Shown: positions 36,101 to 54,967 of the stretch, piece after piece | How positions within the stretch are numbered: position 1 is the first letter of the stretch | Layout: the number at the start of each line of letters is the position of its first letter | Source: Acridotheres tristis | Taxonomy: Eukaryota; Chordata; Aves; Passeriformes; Sturnidae | Assembly: GCA_037013685.1 (NCBI GenBank) | Contig: CM072887.1 | Span: 35,825,154 to 35,889,153 of the forward strand | Direction of reading: 5' to 3' | DNA length: 64,000 nt | Translations under genes and position numbers: made by a program | The notes under the pieces: generated by a model | What the model was told of the DNA's origin: nothing | The model's database searches: none | What the model saw: only the letters and a program-made list of their open reading frames with translations

Positions 36101-38895
36101 ATGAGGAGCATTGAAGACTGATGTTGGTGAAGAGACACAACTCTAGAATGTGTTCTGACATTGTCCGTGGAGTGTGAAGATGCCATACAACCGTGACACC
36201 TTCTCTTGGAATAAAACTCAGACTGCTTTCAAGTAACTCTGGGGTTTTTCCTGTCTGAGAGGAGGTACCTGGTCAGAGAAGAGGGCCTGGGGGAGGCTCT
36301 GCTTGCAGACAGGTTGAGGAGGGGAGTATCATCCCGATGCTCAGAGCAGCATGGCCCGATCTCCTCCTCACCACCTTGCAGCAGAGCAGGAGAGAGTTTG
36401 TTTCTATGGCAACGAGTGCCAGGCTCTCCTCCTCCTCCTCCCTGCTCCTCCAGGAAGATGAAGGGGGGAGCGCGGGGACATACTGCATCTGCCAAGCCAG
36501 CTTCAGTGCCCAGGGCTTCAGGAAGAAGGGAGACATGGAGGGTCAAACGTGACGACAAAGGTGGCAAAGTGGGCAAGGCAGAGCCTCCTTTCTGTACCTC
36601 CCCGCAGGGCATGTGGCCACCTCACACAAGCAGAGCAGTGAGGGTGGCTTCCCCTGCAGCTGAAGGTGCCTGGCAGGGAGAACTTGCTGCTGGGGAACAG
36701 AGGGCACCTATACAAGGAACTGCCCCATCCTACTGTTGATGCTTTGCTGCCTTTCCAGAGCTCAGTCCCTGGCCACCCACTGGTGCAAATCACACGAACA
36801 CTGGGAGGCAGGAATGCTCCTCCTCCCCGGCCCCGAGCTTACCTAGAGGGTTGTAGTCCAGGTTCAGCACGCGGAGCTGTGAGCTATGAGCCACTGCAAT
36901 GGCTAGGCGTCCCCAGCCTTTACTTGTGATGCCTGGGTTGGCACTCAGTGTTAGCTCTTTGAGGCCTGGAGAAGAGAGAGAAGCCAAACCAGGGCCTTAG
37001 GGTCCCAAAGCAGGCAGAGGAGAACTTGCTCAGCTCACCAGAACAGCTTTGGGTTGTGTCCCCTCTACTCAGTAGGGCTTAAGGGCTTGGTTTGCTCTGT
37101 CATCATATATTTCAGTAATCAATGAAATATTCCATTGCCTTCAGCTGTGGCCCTTCACATAACTGTGCTGCAACTGCCCCATTTATCTCCCAACCTGTGT
37201 CCTGCTTAGCCTAAATAGCAAACACAATGGAAATTAAGGGGTGTGTGAGACCATGACTGGGCGAAGAAGGTGACATGAGGTGACAGGCTGGAGAGAGGGT
37301 AACAGGGACAGTAGGCTCTGAAACCTGCACCTGAGAGAGGTGGTTGGCAGAGATAACAGCATCAGTGGCATTGTGCACACACAGAGGAAGAGGTGCTGGG
37401 AAAAGGTGGGAAGCACTTTGAGAGTCAGAAGAAAGGAGTGGTATTACCTCAGCACATGCCAGCTCTCAGCTTGAGCGGGTCAGTGGCCTCACACCACCAA
37501 AGATCATTCCCTGCAAAGACCTGAGTCTTCGCACGAAGGCTGTGACCATGCAACTACATATTCATGGAGTGCTCCCTCAAGCAGGGACAACTCCCAGGCA
37601 CTGATAATAAAGCTAAGTGGTGAGGTAGGGGTGCACAATATATTTATCTACGGTGATTATCAACACACAAATGCAAAATAATTAATTCCAAGTCCAAGCT
37701 GTCCTCTCCTCCAGTTTCAAATGCTGCTGACATGAACCAGAAGCAACCTGTTAGTCCCTGAGTGCCAAACTGCCAGCAGGACAGATCAGTAGCAGAAAGC
37801 CCAAACCTGCCCAAGGAAACCACTCGTCTATTGCTCGGCTTATCTGCTTTTCTTAAGTTAAGGGAAAGAAATCCTTAGCCCTGGCAAGCCATAGAGCCTG
37901 CCTCCTCCAGGGCTGAGGGTTTAGTGCTGCATGCATCTGATCTACGTGAAAGCTCCACCAGTCATTGAGCAGCCCACAGCCCCTGGTGCTTACCAGACTT
38001 GGCCCCATCAGGCGGCAGGAGCCCACAGATAAGGTTGATGCCTTCATCACCCAGCATGCAGTCTCCTAGATCCAGAGCCACCAGCGAGGGGTGGATGGAG
38101 AGAGCAGGGTTGAGGAGGGCCAAGCCTGCATCTGTCAGGGGACTCCCATGGAGGCTGTGCAGGTAAAAGGGAAAATTACTAGGGAGTCTTCTTCCTGGGG
38201 GCTAGCTAACCTGACAGGGAGGAAGAAGCAGACAAAATGAGGTGGATCACAAATACTAACGCCAAGTGGGCAAAAAGCTTTGGGGAGCCTCTGTCACTAG
38301 GGTCGGCTGGCCGCTACGGTGGCCCTCCTCTCCCGGCCGGGCCGAGGGGTGCAGGGGATGCCAGCTTTGAAGGGGCAGCCCCACCAGCGGGGCTGGAGGA
38401 CCGGGACTGAGAGGTAGGGCCGTGCCCAGCCGGCGGGGACAGAAGTGGCTCCCTCCCAGCCAGGTGACGGGCAGGGGCTTATCCTCCGCAACGTCAAGGG
38501 CATTTTCCCTCCGGCAAGACACAAATTCAGGGACTGACCCCGAGCTGGTAGTCCCACGAAAGAGCCGTCCCAGCCCAGGAGGGGCCGGGGCCCCCTCGGC
38601 GGCCCCCGCCCCACTGTACTTACAAGAGGGACTGAACGGAGCGGTTCGTCTTCAGGGCCTCGGCCAGCTGCTTCACGCGGTTGATGTTGGAGACGATGCC
38701 CAGGTTGAGGTTTAGCTGCGCGAGGGAGCGGGACTCGGCCACCCCGCGGCAGACGTGCCCGAAGTCCCGCTCGGAGAGCTGGCAGCCCCGCAGCGACAGA
38801 AGCCGCACCGAGTTCTCCCGCAGGCTCTCGCAGATGTCCCGGATCTCCGCCCCCGACAGCGTCTCCCCGGAGATCTGGATAGACCCCGGCAGCAT
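33127..38895 (-). CDS. LRRC73: Leucine-rich repeat-containing protein 73 (LRRC73), 6 coding exons
   Basis: Coding exons on the minus strand: 38624-38895, 37994-38154, 36843-36965, 35538-35638, 34797-34980 and 33127-33197, giving 303 residues (human 316). All phases agree. The protein starts MLPGSIQISGETLSGAEIRD and has ribonuclease-inhibitor-type leucine-rich repeats, for example LLSLRGCQL, LAQLNLNLGI, LKELTLSANPGIT, LRVLNLDYNPLG, LEVLDLEGTGLT and LILAENNISPEL. A Glu-rich tail (SEGEEEEETEAHE) follows. The last exon encodes only SSSQMVLMTSGLGDSLLAETEM, matching the human C-terminus; its acceptor has a good pyrimidine tract. Without it, exon 5 would read on to a stop at 34,744. The start has A at -3 and matches the human start. 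Molecular function is not established; LRRs imply protein binding. Confidence 0.95.
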
Positions 38896-39440
38896 CTTCC
38901 CCCGGCTCGGAGCGCCGCTGATCCCGGGGCCGTGCCGGGGGAGAGCCGCGCTGCGCGCTGCCGGCCGGGGCGGGCGCCGCCGCCGCTGCTGCCGCCGCCG
39001 CTGCCGGGCAATCCCGGCCCGGCCCACCGCGGCCCCGGGGGCGGCACCGCGCTGTCTCACCGGCGGCCGCCGGGCCGCCCCGCTCCGCCCGGCGGGGCGG
39101 CGGGATCCAGGGCAGCCATCGGCGGGGGCCGGTCCGCACCGGGGCGCGGGGTCGCGCCGCCCCGCAGCGCCGGGCGGGGGCCGGGCAGCCCCACGGGTCT
39201 CCGCCCCGCTCCGCCCGCACCTGCCGGGCCGCCCCGCCTTCCCCCGGCCGCCGCTCCGAGCCCTCCTCCCCGCACGGCCAGCGCCTCCCCGCGGAACGGA
39301 GCAGGCGTGGAGGGGGGTCTGGCATCCCTCATCCCTCGCCGATGCCATTCAAAGCCCGCGAGGGCGACGGCAGCGCCCGCTGGCACCTGCCCGCTGCCCT
39401 GAGGAGATGGCGGGGCCAGGGCCGGCCGAGCTGGGTCCCA
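38290..39440 (-). promoter_or_regulatory. LRRC73: CpG island at the LRRC73 start
   Basis: About 1.1 kb of very GC- and CpG-rich sequence covering the first LRRC73 coding exon (38,624-38,895) and the region upstream of it, densest at 38.9-39.3 kb. It is the natural promoter for the minus-strand gene. No TATA box was seen. Long open frames on both strands are by-products of base composition. Confidence 0.75.
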
Positions 39441-42400
39441 GACTTTGGGGGTGCCGGAGGGGAAGAAGGGAGGGTGGAAGAAGCATCTGGGAAAGGCTCT
39501 CCATGCCAGCCCCACTCCCACCTAGGGAAAGGAGCCCAAGCCATTGGGCCATGGCGCACTCTGGGTGCTTGGTCCAAAGCGCTGTGGTGTTCTATGGCTT
39601 CAGTGGCGTTTAATACTTAGACCTACTGAACCTGAATCCTCGACCCATGACTTAGTGGCAAGGTCAGTCTAATCTCCTCCTCATAGCCCAGAGCTTGCAA
39701 GAGCCAATGTCTAGAGGCAGCTGCTTAGAGGTGAAAGTTGGAGGGTTGGGGAAGGGCCACAGACTTCCTTTTCCCTGAGCACACAGCCCGTGCCCTCAGC
39801 CTGACCTGAGGTATGCAGGGCACACCCCAGCTCCTGCTAATTCACAGGTATGGATCACAGGGATTTGTCCCCTCTCTCCCCGTTGAGTAATCCTGTACTT
39901 GGAGAGAAATAGGAAGCAGGGCCCCTGCGTTTTCAACTCCACTGAGCCGAAAAAGGAAGGCAGTGATGTGGAAATTAGGTTAAACCGCCTAAGTAGGCAG
40001 CTTTCTGCACGTAACTAATCTGGCTGCTGCATATAGCAGTGCTCAAGTGAATTCCAGTCCAGTGGGTAACACTGGGACTAAACCAGGCTACCCTGCTTGG
40101 TTTGCAGGCCAGGGCCCAGGAGAGAGGGAATGGAAAGTGAAGAGAAAAATAGAGTGTGGAGGGGGATATGGAACACTTCTACATTGAAATAGAGGTGCAC
40201 ATCACCTGAGCTGAGGATGCATGTTAAGTCCTGAATGAGGTAAGGGGAGCAGAAGCTTTAAGACTTTGGCTTAAACTCCCAATGAGGGTATCACCACACC
40301 GTTTGAGTAATCTATCTCTGTTCTCTAGAGTACCTACACCTCCCTCTTTCTTTCCCTGTTGCACAGAGATGCATGACCTTGATACTGTTCCCGCAAGATA
40401 CACCAAGAACCGACCACTGACCTTGCAACTCATCTGTGCTGCAATATGAGCAGCAGCTGCAAGCATCCAGCTGTTGTACAACTGTGGTATTATGGCTTTC
40501 AGAAAAGGAGCAGCTAATCTCTAAGGTCACATTAAAAGACCCAGGTGAGAATGGGACCCTACCTATTGCAGGATGGTGAAGGACAAAAGACTGGATTTCA
40601 CAGTTATAGGCAGGGGGTGGCCAAGAAAATCCCAGCTGCTGCTACTGCATGCAGGTCAGCTAGAAGGCTGCACTCAGACTCATCTCTCAACTACCTCCAG
40701 GCACTACCCAACCTATGCTTTTTTAACAGGCTATTATTAGAGAGGTGCTTGGAGGAGAGCCCTTGGGACATGTCCCATTTCCATTGACAGCAGCAGTCCG
40801 GAAACACTGATGAGACGCCCTAGTGCCTTTTCACTGCCTGTTGTCAGGAGCCAGAGCACACTGAGGAGACAAGTATCCCACCTACTTTATGCTCAATTCA
40901 TTGAAAAAAGTGACACAGGAAATAAGGGTCCAAAGCTTTGGCTCACCAGACGTAATGCAGGGCCTTGCAGAGGGGACTTTGGCAATGCTATTTTGTGTAG
41001 AACTAGGTATTTCTTCCCTGTCATGTGCAGTTACCCAACAGGTATGAGGAAGGTCATTTATTGTTTACCTACTGGGGCAGAAAGAGTGATGTAACTGAGT
41101 CAACACATAAATGGAGAAAAACAGTGCATGAACAGTAACTACAGTGAGAGTAGACATAGGAAACAAATGGGAGAAGGAAGAGCCTACATGTAACCCAAAA
41201 CCACAGGTGACCATTAGTGCAACAAGGATAGACTGTAAGAGTTGGACTCTCAAGTACTGCATAGGAGAGGAGGAGGTCATAGATGCTTTAATATTAATTT
41301 TCAGCTTTAATATACAGCTTTCTCTTTCTAATCTAACAGCTTTATATGTTTGTTCCATATTTAATAAAGAGGGGCTTACACAGAGCTATCTTTACTCAAA
41401 AGGGGGAAATGAGTGGGTTATTTCAGATTTGCTGCAAGGGAGAAAATTATTTGAGATTTGCTGCAAGAGCTGTGGCAAGAAAAACAAAGGCAGAGATAGT
41501 GTTGCATGATAGGGTTGTAAGGTTTGTGCTGATAACAAGAGAACTTGAGTAAGCATTGAGATGCCCTCCCACAAGGACTTCATTAAGCCTGCGTGCTCAG
41601 CATGCTCCCTGGAACTGCAGCATGCATGCATTTCCCTGAAAAAACGTGTCCTTTTCTGTCAGTGAAAGGCAATGCTGAAACTCTCAGCCGAGTACTGAAT
41701 TTCTGGCAGTAAAGAACAGTTCAGCTTCCAGCTGCTGCTGCATAGAGAATTAATCAGGGCTGAAGAACTGGAGCAGAGCAAGCCCCACAGGTTCCAAGAG
41801 GGTGGTTGGTTGTCACCCTGATCATGTCCCCAGCTGACACAACACAGAAGCTGCTCGGGGGAAGTATGAGGAGTTTGCTCACTGCTCTTCTCTGTGCTTT
41901 GAGTGAAAACATAGGGCACCCCTCTGGTTCAGCTGAGTGGCTCAGTGAAGGAGGGAGCACAGCTGTAGATCAGCAATGGTACAAATTCGGTGCAGAATGA
42001 TTTTTTTCTTCTCAGCTGATCTTACTCCAGTGACAGTTGTCTCTTTCTCTTTTCCTTCCCCCCTGCCAGTAGTTCCAGAGTTTGCACCAAGAGAAACAGA
42101 TCCATTCTAGGCTTCCAGGGCAAGAACTTGGAATTAGAAACAAACCTCCCATGGAGATATAAAGGGGGAAATACCAGAAGCAGCATTACAAATTAACACT
42201 TTCATTTTGTCAAGTTTTAAAGTAATAGAAATTCTAGGAGTTTAAAGTGGTTCAATTGGTCTAAAAAACCCCATGGAGACTACTAGCTAAAATAATTAAC
42301 AATTCCTCCAAGTAGCTTGCTCCGAGTCCTGTTCTTCAGCCAAAATGTTTCCCAAGGAAGGGGGTCAGGAGGGGAGAAGAGTGAGGGAACCTGTCTGTTA

Positions 42401-43686
42401 CGCATGAGATTCGTAGCAGAGAAGCCTTTTGCTCTTGAATGGGGAACGAATTATGAATGTGGGAATAAGCAAATAGTGGAAAGTAGGTCTGTGACTGAAA
42501 ATAATCAAGTCCTGTCCAGTGAGCTTTTTTTCAACTGAAGCAGATGACCAATCTGATTACAGTAGCTGGCACAATCTTCTTCTCTTTCATTGCACCTTGG
42601 CACTAGTCTGAATGGCACTACAGCTGCATCCTCTCCCATTTAACATAAACAAAGTGCAGTTCTGACACACTGCCTTGTGCACTTATGGGCACACCAAAGA
42701 AGGGTAATATCCTGGGTTTTTTCTGCCTGAGTTTAAAAATGAGCTTCTCTGAGAGGTGGCTCTTCTCCCCCAGACATCCAGAACTAGAGGGAGAGAAAAG
42801 ATGAAAGCCAGTTACCAGCTAACAGCGTCTCCTTGCAGACTAGTAGAAGCTCGAACAGTGAGGGAAGCCTGAACTACTCAGCTGTGATTTACTGCAGTGC
42901 AGGTAAGCCTAGACTGGGCTGCTCTGCTTACCCATCCTTACTGGAGTTTTCCTGCATCAATACATTGGAGATTAATATGCCAATTCTATTTCCATTACAC
43001 ACTCTGCTTTGTTAAATGGAAAGACCAGAGAAAAGCTTGCCAGAGGCCCTCAAGGCCCCAGGAGTCCTTTCAATAAAAACCCTAGACTCAGCTTGAAAAG
43101 CCAGGCAGTACACAGCAGAATGGGTGTCTGGGGAACAGAATGCCACTCCTGCCCAGAGGTGACATGTCCCATGGCTAGGAGACATGAGGGCACAAGCAGC
43201 ACAAGGGTGGGCTGACCTGGCCTCCTAATAGAAACATCCACTGAAGACCACGTGCAAACATGCTGCCCTGCATGTCCCACAGAGCAACACGGGCAGAAGG
43301 GTAGCAGGAAATTACAGTGAAAGCATGGGGACAGATACATTTCTGACATAGGGAGCAGAAGGGATGGTAAGGTGAGATAGCAGCTTGGACCAAGAGAGGG
43401 ATCAATATGAACATGACGAGAAAGAGCATGTGGTTAAACACTGTGCTGTCCCTGAAAATCTCCAAAGAAAGTGAAGTTCCTGTGCCTTTTGAACTACTAT
43501 GCCTTTGAAAAAGGTGCCCAAAACAAGACATGTGTCACAGAACATCTGAAGAAGGACCGCAGAAAATTGCAAAGAATCCTGCTTTCAGTCTAGAACAGGA
43601 CAGATGAAGGCACAGAGACCCAAATACCACACTCCCATTAGACAAGCAGGCTCAAGCATAAGACATCACTTAGCACCAACATCAAA
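39441..43686. other. Intergenic spacer between LRRC73 and YIPF3
   Basis: About 4.2 kb between the LRRC73 CpG island and the presumed 3' end of YIPF3. I recognise no exon, RNA gene or repeat. Frames are short and unlike any family. Confidence 0.55.
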
Positions 43687-43692
43687 TTTAAT
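43687..43692 (-). terminator. YIPF3: Candidate YIPF3 poly(A) signal ATTAAA
   Basis: TTTAAT on the plus strand, that is ATTAAA on the minus strand, about 360 nt after the YIPF3 stop codon. It is the nearest acceptable signal; a canonical AATAAA on this strand was only noticed near 41.06 kb. The assignment is tentative. Confidence 0.35.
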
Positions 43693-44053
43693 TCTTCCCT
43701 CCTCAGGACAGGAACAGGGCAGATACTTCTGGAGTTACATCAGCAAGCGGAAAGAAGGCTAAGGAACAAACTCTGCTGGGAAATCCCAGCTAAACATGCA
43801 GGCAACAGAACCACTCTACTCAAGACAGCCCAGACCTGGATGGGGAAGAGTGTAGCTCTTCTGAGTCACTGAGGTGCGACTCACCTCCACTGAGTCCACT
43901 CAGCGGTCCAAAACTGTAATGCAGAAGACAGGTCCAGGAAAACAAAACCAAGCTGTCTTCTTGCTGTTCTGTCCTGTTCCTAAGAGGCAGCAGGTTACTG
44001 TGGCCCTATTCAGCCCCAAAAGTAGTGAAGGAAGCAAGTCCAAGTCTGTAAAA

Positions 44054-48881
<4,828 letters not shown>

Positions 48882-48986
48882 AGCTCCCGTCCCGGCGCCG
48901 CCCCGCTGGCCCGGATGGGCGGGAGCCGGATGTGACGGCAGCCGTGGAGCAGCCCCTGGGGCCCGGGAGCACCGCCCATCACTCCC
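48882..48986. promoter_or_regulatory. Bidirectional YIPF3/POLR1C promoter
   Basis: Only 105 bp separate the two start codons, inside a CpG island of roughly 48.4-49.4 kb. Visible elements are a GC box GGGCGGG (48,917-48,923) and CCGGATGTGACG (48,926-48,937), which combines an ETS-like and a CRE-half-like sequence. There is no TATA box. The arrangement means a common control region drives a Golgi protein one way and a polymerase subunit the other. Because the 5' UTRs must fit here too, the transcripts start very close to their ATGs or overlap the opposite gene. Confidence 0.8.
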
Positions 48987-52053
<3,067 letters not shown>

Positions 52054-52225
52054 CGAGGCTGTAGCTGGGAAAGCCTGCTCTGCTGTTCTGGGCTTCCTGC
52101 TCCTCCTTCTGGGGGGGATTCCTCTTCCGTAGGCATGAGGCTTGGATAGGGGCTTGCTAAGAATCCAGGGACTATCTCTTTGGATTTTTCTGTTAGTAAT
52201 GAACTGCAGTAAGGAGATGCACTAA

Positions 52226-52231
52226 AATAAA
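52226..52231 (+). terminator. POLR1C: POLR1C poly(A) signal AATAAA
   Basis: A canonical AATAAA about 175 nt after the POLR1C stop, followed by a run of T and a TGTCTCCTGTGT-like downstream element. This gives a short 3' UTR and is the obvious end of the transcript. Confidence 0.85.
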
Positions 52232-52429
52232 GGCTTTTTTTTTAAAGCTGTCTCCTGTGTCATTCACAATTTTGAAACCATAATACATGGAGAAGGAAGT
52301 GGCAGCAGGTCTAAAGATGACTAACAGCATTTTTTTTAGATGGTATGCAGTGAGTGAGAAGGACTGACAGGGCAGTGTAGTAAAGCACTTCACAGCAGAT
52401 CAGTGAGATGTAACGAGTTGGGCACGGCT

Positions 52430-52820
52430 GTTCTGCAGGTGTTTCAGACCAGCTCTGGGATAGTTAATAGGGTAAAGGCTGTACTGTCAGAGGACTGGAA
52501 CACCTCTCCTATGAAGAAATTGAGAGAGCTGGGATTGTTCAGCCTGGAGAATAAGAAAGCTCCAGGGAGACCCTATTCTGGCCTTTCAGTATATAAAGGG
52601 AGCATGGAGAAAGACTTTACCAGGGTCTGTAGTGACAGGCTAAGGGCCAACAGTTTTGAACTGAAAGAAGGTAGACTTATATTGAACATTAGGTATTTTT
52701 TTAAATGAGAGTGGAGGTAAGTTGTCACAGGCTGTCCACAGCTGTGAATGCCCCATCCCTGGAAGTGTTCAAGACCAGGATAGATGGGGCATTGAGCAAT
52801 GTGGTGGAGCGTTAAGGGTT
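52430..52820 (+). repeat. Degraded CR1 LINE fragment
   Basis: About 390 bp with the typical CR1 order near the 3' end: CTCCTATGAAGAAATTGAGAG, GAGCTGGGATTGTTCAGCC, TGGAGAATAAGAAAGCTCC, then a block resembling GGAAGTGTTCAAGACCAGG and GGGCATTGAGCAATGTGG. It is more diverged than the copy at 17.7 kb and lacks the terminal tail. The sense strand is plus. It sits between the convergent 3' ends of POLR1C and XPO5. Confidence 0.85.
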
Positions 52821-54139
52821 GAAAATGTCTGGGAGTATTGCTGTGTCCCAGTTGCTGAAGTCAATCCACACTATAGTGCTAGACTTTAGCAAGTAAGTAA
52901 AATGAAAGTTCCATTTCCTTGGGATAGAATTAGACTGTAAACATCCTGTTAGGGTGAATATGTAGGGAGGAGGTACACTTGGCATCCTGGCTCCAACCCC
53001 AACCTATCCCATGCCATGCTGCAAACCCAGGCATATGCTGCATGTGCCTATCACACGTTCTATCTATCTATCTATGCTATTGCTTCACATACTTATGGGA
53101 CAGACCCATGTTGCTTTGACAACACATACCCCTCAAGCTGTAAGCTGGGACCTGGAATTAAAATAAACTAGTAGCGAGTGTAAAAAAATATACTTTAAAA
53201 ATGCAATTTCCCCCTCACTGAATTAAACGATATAGTCTGGAATGGTTCATCTCCTTCCTGACAGTGTACTGACCACTAGCAAAGGTGCCCCTTTTTTTGT
53301 GGCTGGAGTAAGGAATGCTGAGAAATCTCCAGGCAGGCAGTCTGGCCAGATCAGAGGCCTCAGATCTTACTGAAACAGATACAAGAATAAAAATGAAACA
53401 TGACACCGTGTGTATGAAACTGGAATAGCTTTACTGACATTCAGGTGTAACACAACCAGTTCAGAGACAGCTTCGGATTTAAACATTCCTACAAAAAAGG
53501 TTTTAAATCCATTTTACAAAAACCCCTTGTGTCTAGCATGAAGTCACAGAATGTTAAAAATATCACAACACAATAAATACACCCAGCCTTTGCTAGAGCT
53601 GGGAGCCATGTTAGCTCAGAGGTTAAAAAAGTTTGAGGCTAGGAAGAAAAGTGGAGGGTGCTGGTGGAACAGCAGGGGCAGGAGGGTGAGTGGATGCCCA
53701 AGGCCTGCTCTTCCTATCTGCACTTCCACACCTCCCAACCCCAGCCTTTTTGTCCAGTCTGTCCATGTGGAGACACCACTTTTCCATCTACCACAATTTA
53801 TTACTTGTTCTGTCACCAGGATAGCAAAACTGCCAGCTAGCTCTGGACAGACCCTCCCAGCTCTTGCACTAACTCTAGGGTAGACTGTGTAGTATTTGTC
53901 ATGTAAGAAGAACCAGCTTTGCAGACTGGAGTGGCTTCATAAGAGTCCCACCACATCTAAAACCCAGCTTCTGACCTGGCTCCCCCCTGTAAACTGCAGT
54001 ATAAAGCCCACCCCTCCTGCCCCACCATGCAATTCTCTGAGAAGTACCAGACTGGGTAAAAACAGGGGCTACTGTCACCTCCACTGCAACAGGGCGAGAT
54101 CTCTTCTGGATTGCAGGTGTGTCAGGTATTGGTCCAGAT
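52821..54139. other. Spacer between convergent POLR1C and XPO5
   Basis: No coding exon is recognised. It contains a short CTAT-type microsatellite near 53.06 kb and may include part of the XPO5 3' UTR, since minus-strand AATAAA signals occur at 53,797-53,802 and 54,140-54,145. Another AATAAA lies only 105 nt past the XPO5 stop (54,858-54,863), so the 3' end could be short or long. Confidence 0.45.
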
Positions 54140-54857
54140 TTTATTTACCCTGCGCTGGCCAAGTTCTACTCTACAGGGCATTGTAAAATGAAAAAAAAAA
54201 AAATTAAGGAAAAAAAATGTCCTGCTCCCCCTGAGAGATGTCCAAGAAAGGCTAGCACAAAGTAAAAGCCTTCCATTTGGCTCTGGGTAGAACAAGCTGT
54301 ATGATCTTATCTATACATACATATGTATATATATGACAGTGTCTGCCTCTTTCTAGAGAGCAGTTGCACCTTAGAAAGGCTGATCTCACAGGAGATCCTG
54401 GAGCACTGCTAGGCTTCCTGGCACGCAGCCTTCAGCCCAAGGCTCAGCATCCTGGAGGGAAACGGATTCAGCAGAATTCCAGTCCACTAGGGACAAGTGC
54501 TGATAAGCATGACAGGAGTGTCCAATGTGTTCCCTACAAAGCCTGGCTACTAGCACCCAGAGGAAGATTAGGGTAGCCCCTTTTCACATGGCACACTACT
54601 CTGCCTTTTGCATTAACCCTAAACCCCAAGGGATAAAGAGGTGGAGCAAGAGTGACCCGAGGCTACAAGATGATCAAGCTTTACCCTAATGAGGTCTATG
54701 GACTCAGCTCCCACCTTGCAGAGAAACAGAGGTCTAAAGATGCTCATCCAGTGGAGGGGAAGGAGTCAGGGGAAGAGCTTAATATTGACTGGCTCAAATG
54801 CCACCGCAGGCCCCATCCCAGTGTATGGAAGAGAAGGGGACAGGACCCGTAAGGGGC

Positions 54858-54863
54858 TTTATT
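54858..54863 (-). terminator. XPO5: Candidate proximal XPO5 poly(A) signal
   Basis: AATAAA on the minus strand, 105 nt past the XPO5 stop codon. Two more lie at 54,140-54,145 and 53,797-53,802, so alternative polyadenylation is possible. Which one is used cannot be told from sequence alone. Confidence 0.4.
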
Positions 54864-54967
54864 CAGATGAATGCTTGTGGAGGCGGTGACAAGGAGAATC
54901 TAATGTGCTTACTATGAGGAGAGACAAATTATAAGGTAGGGGAGGAGATGGTTGCAGCATCCCAGGC

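Noticed and set aside
38681..39613. Long plus-strand frame of 310 codons and a minus-strand frame of 342 codons over the LRRC73 CpG island
   Set aside because: Both overlap the true LRRC73 first exon in other frames and consist of Pro/Arg/Ala/Gly-rich sequence produced by GC content.
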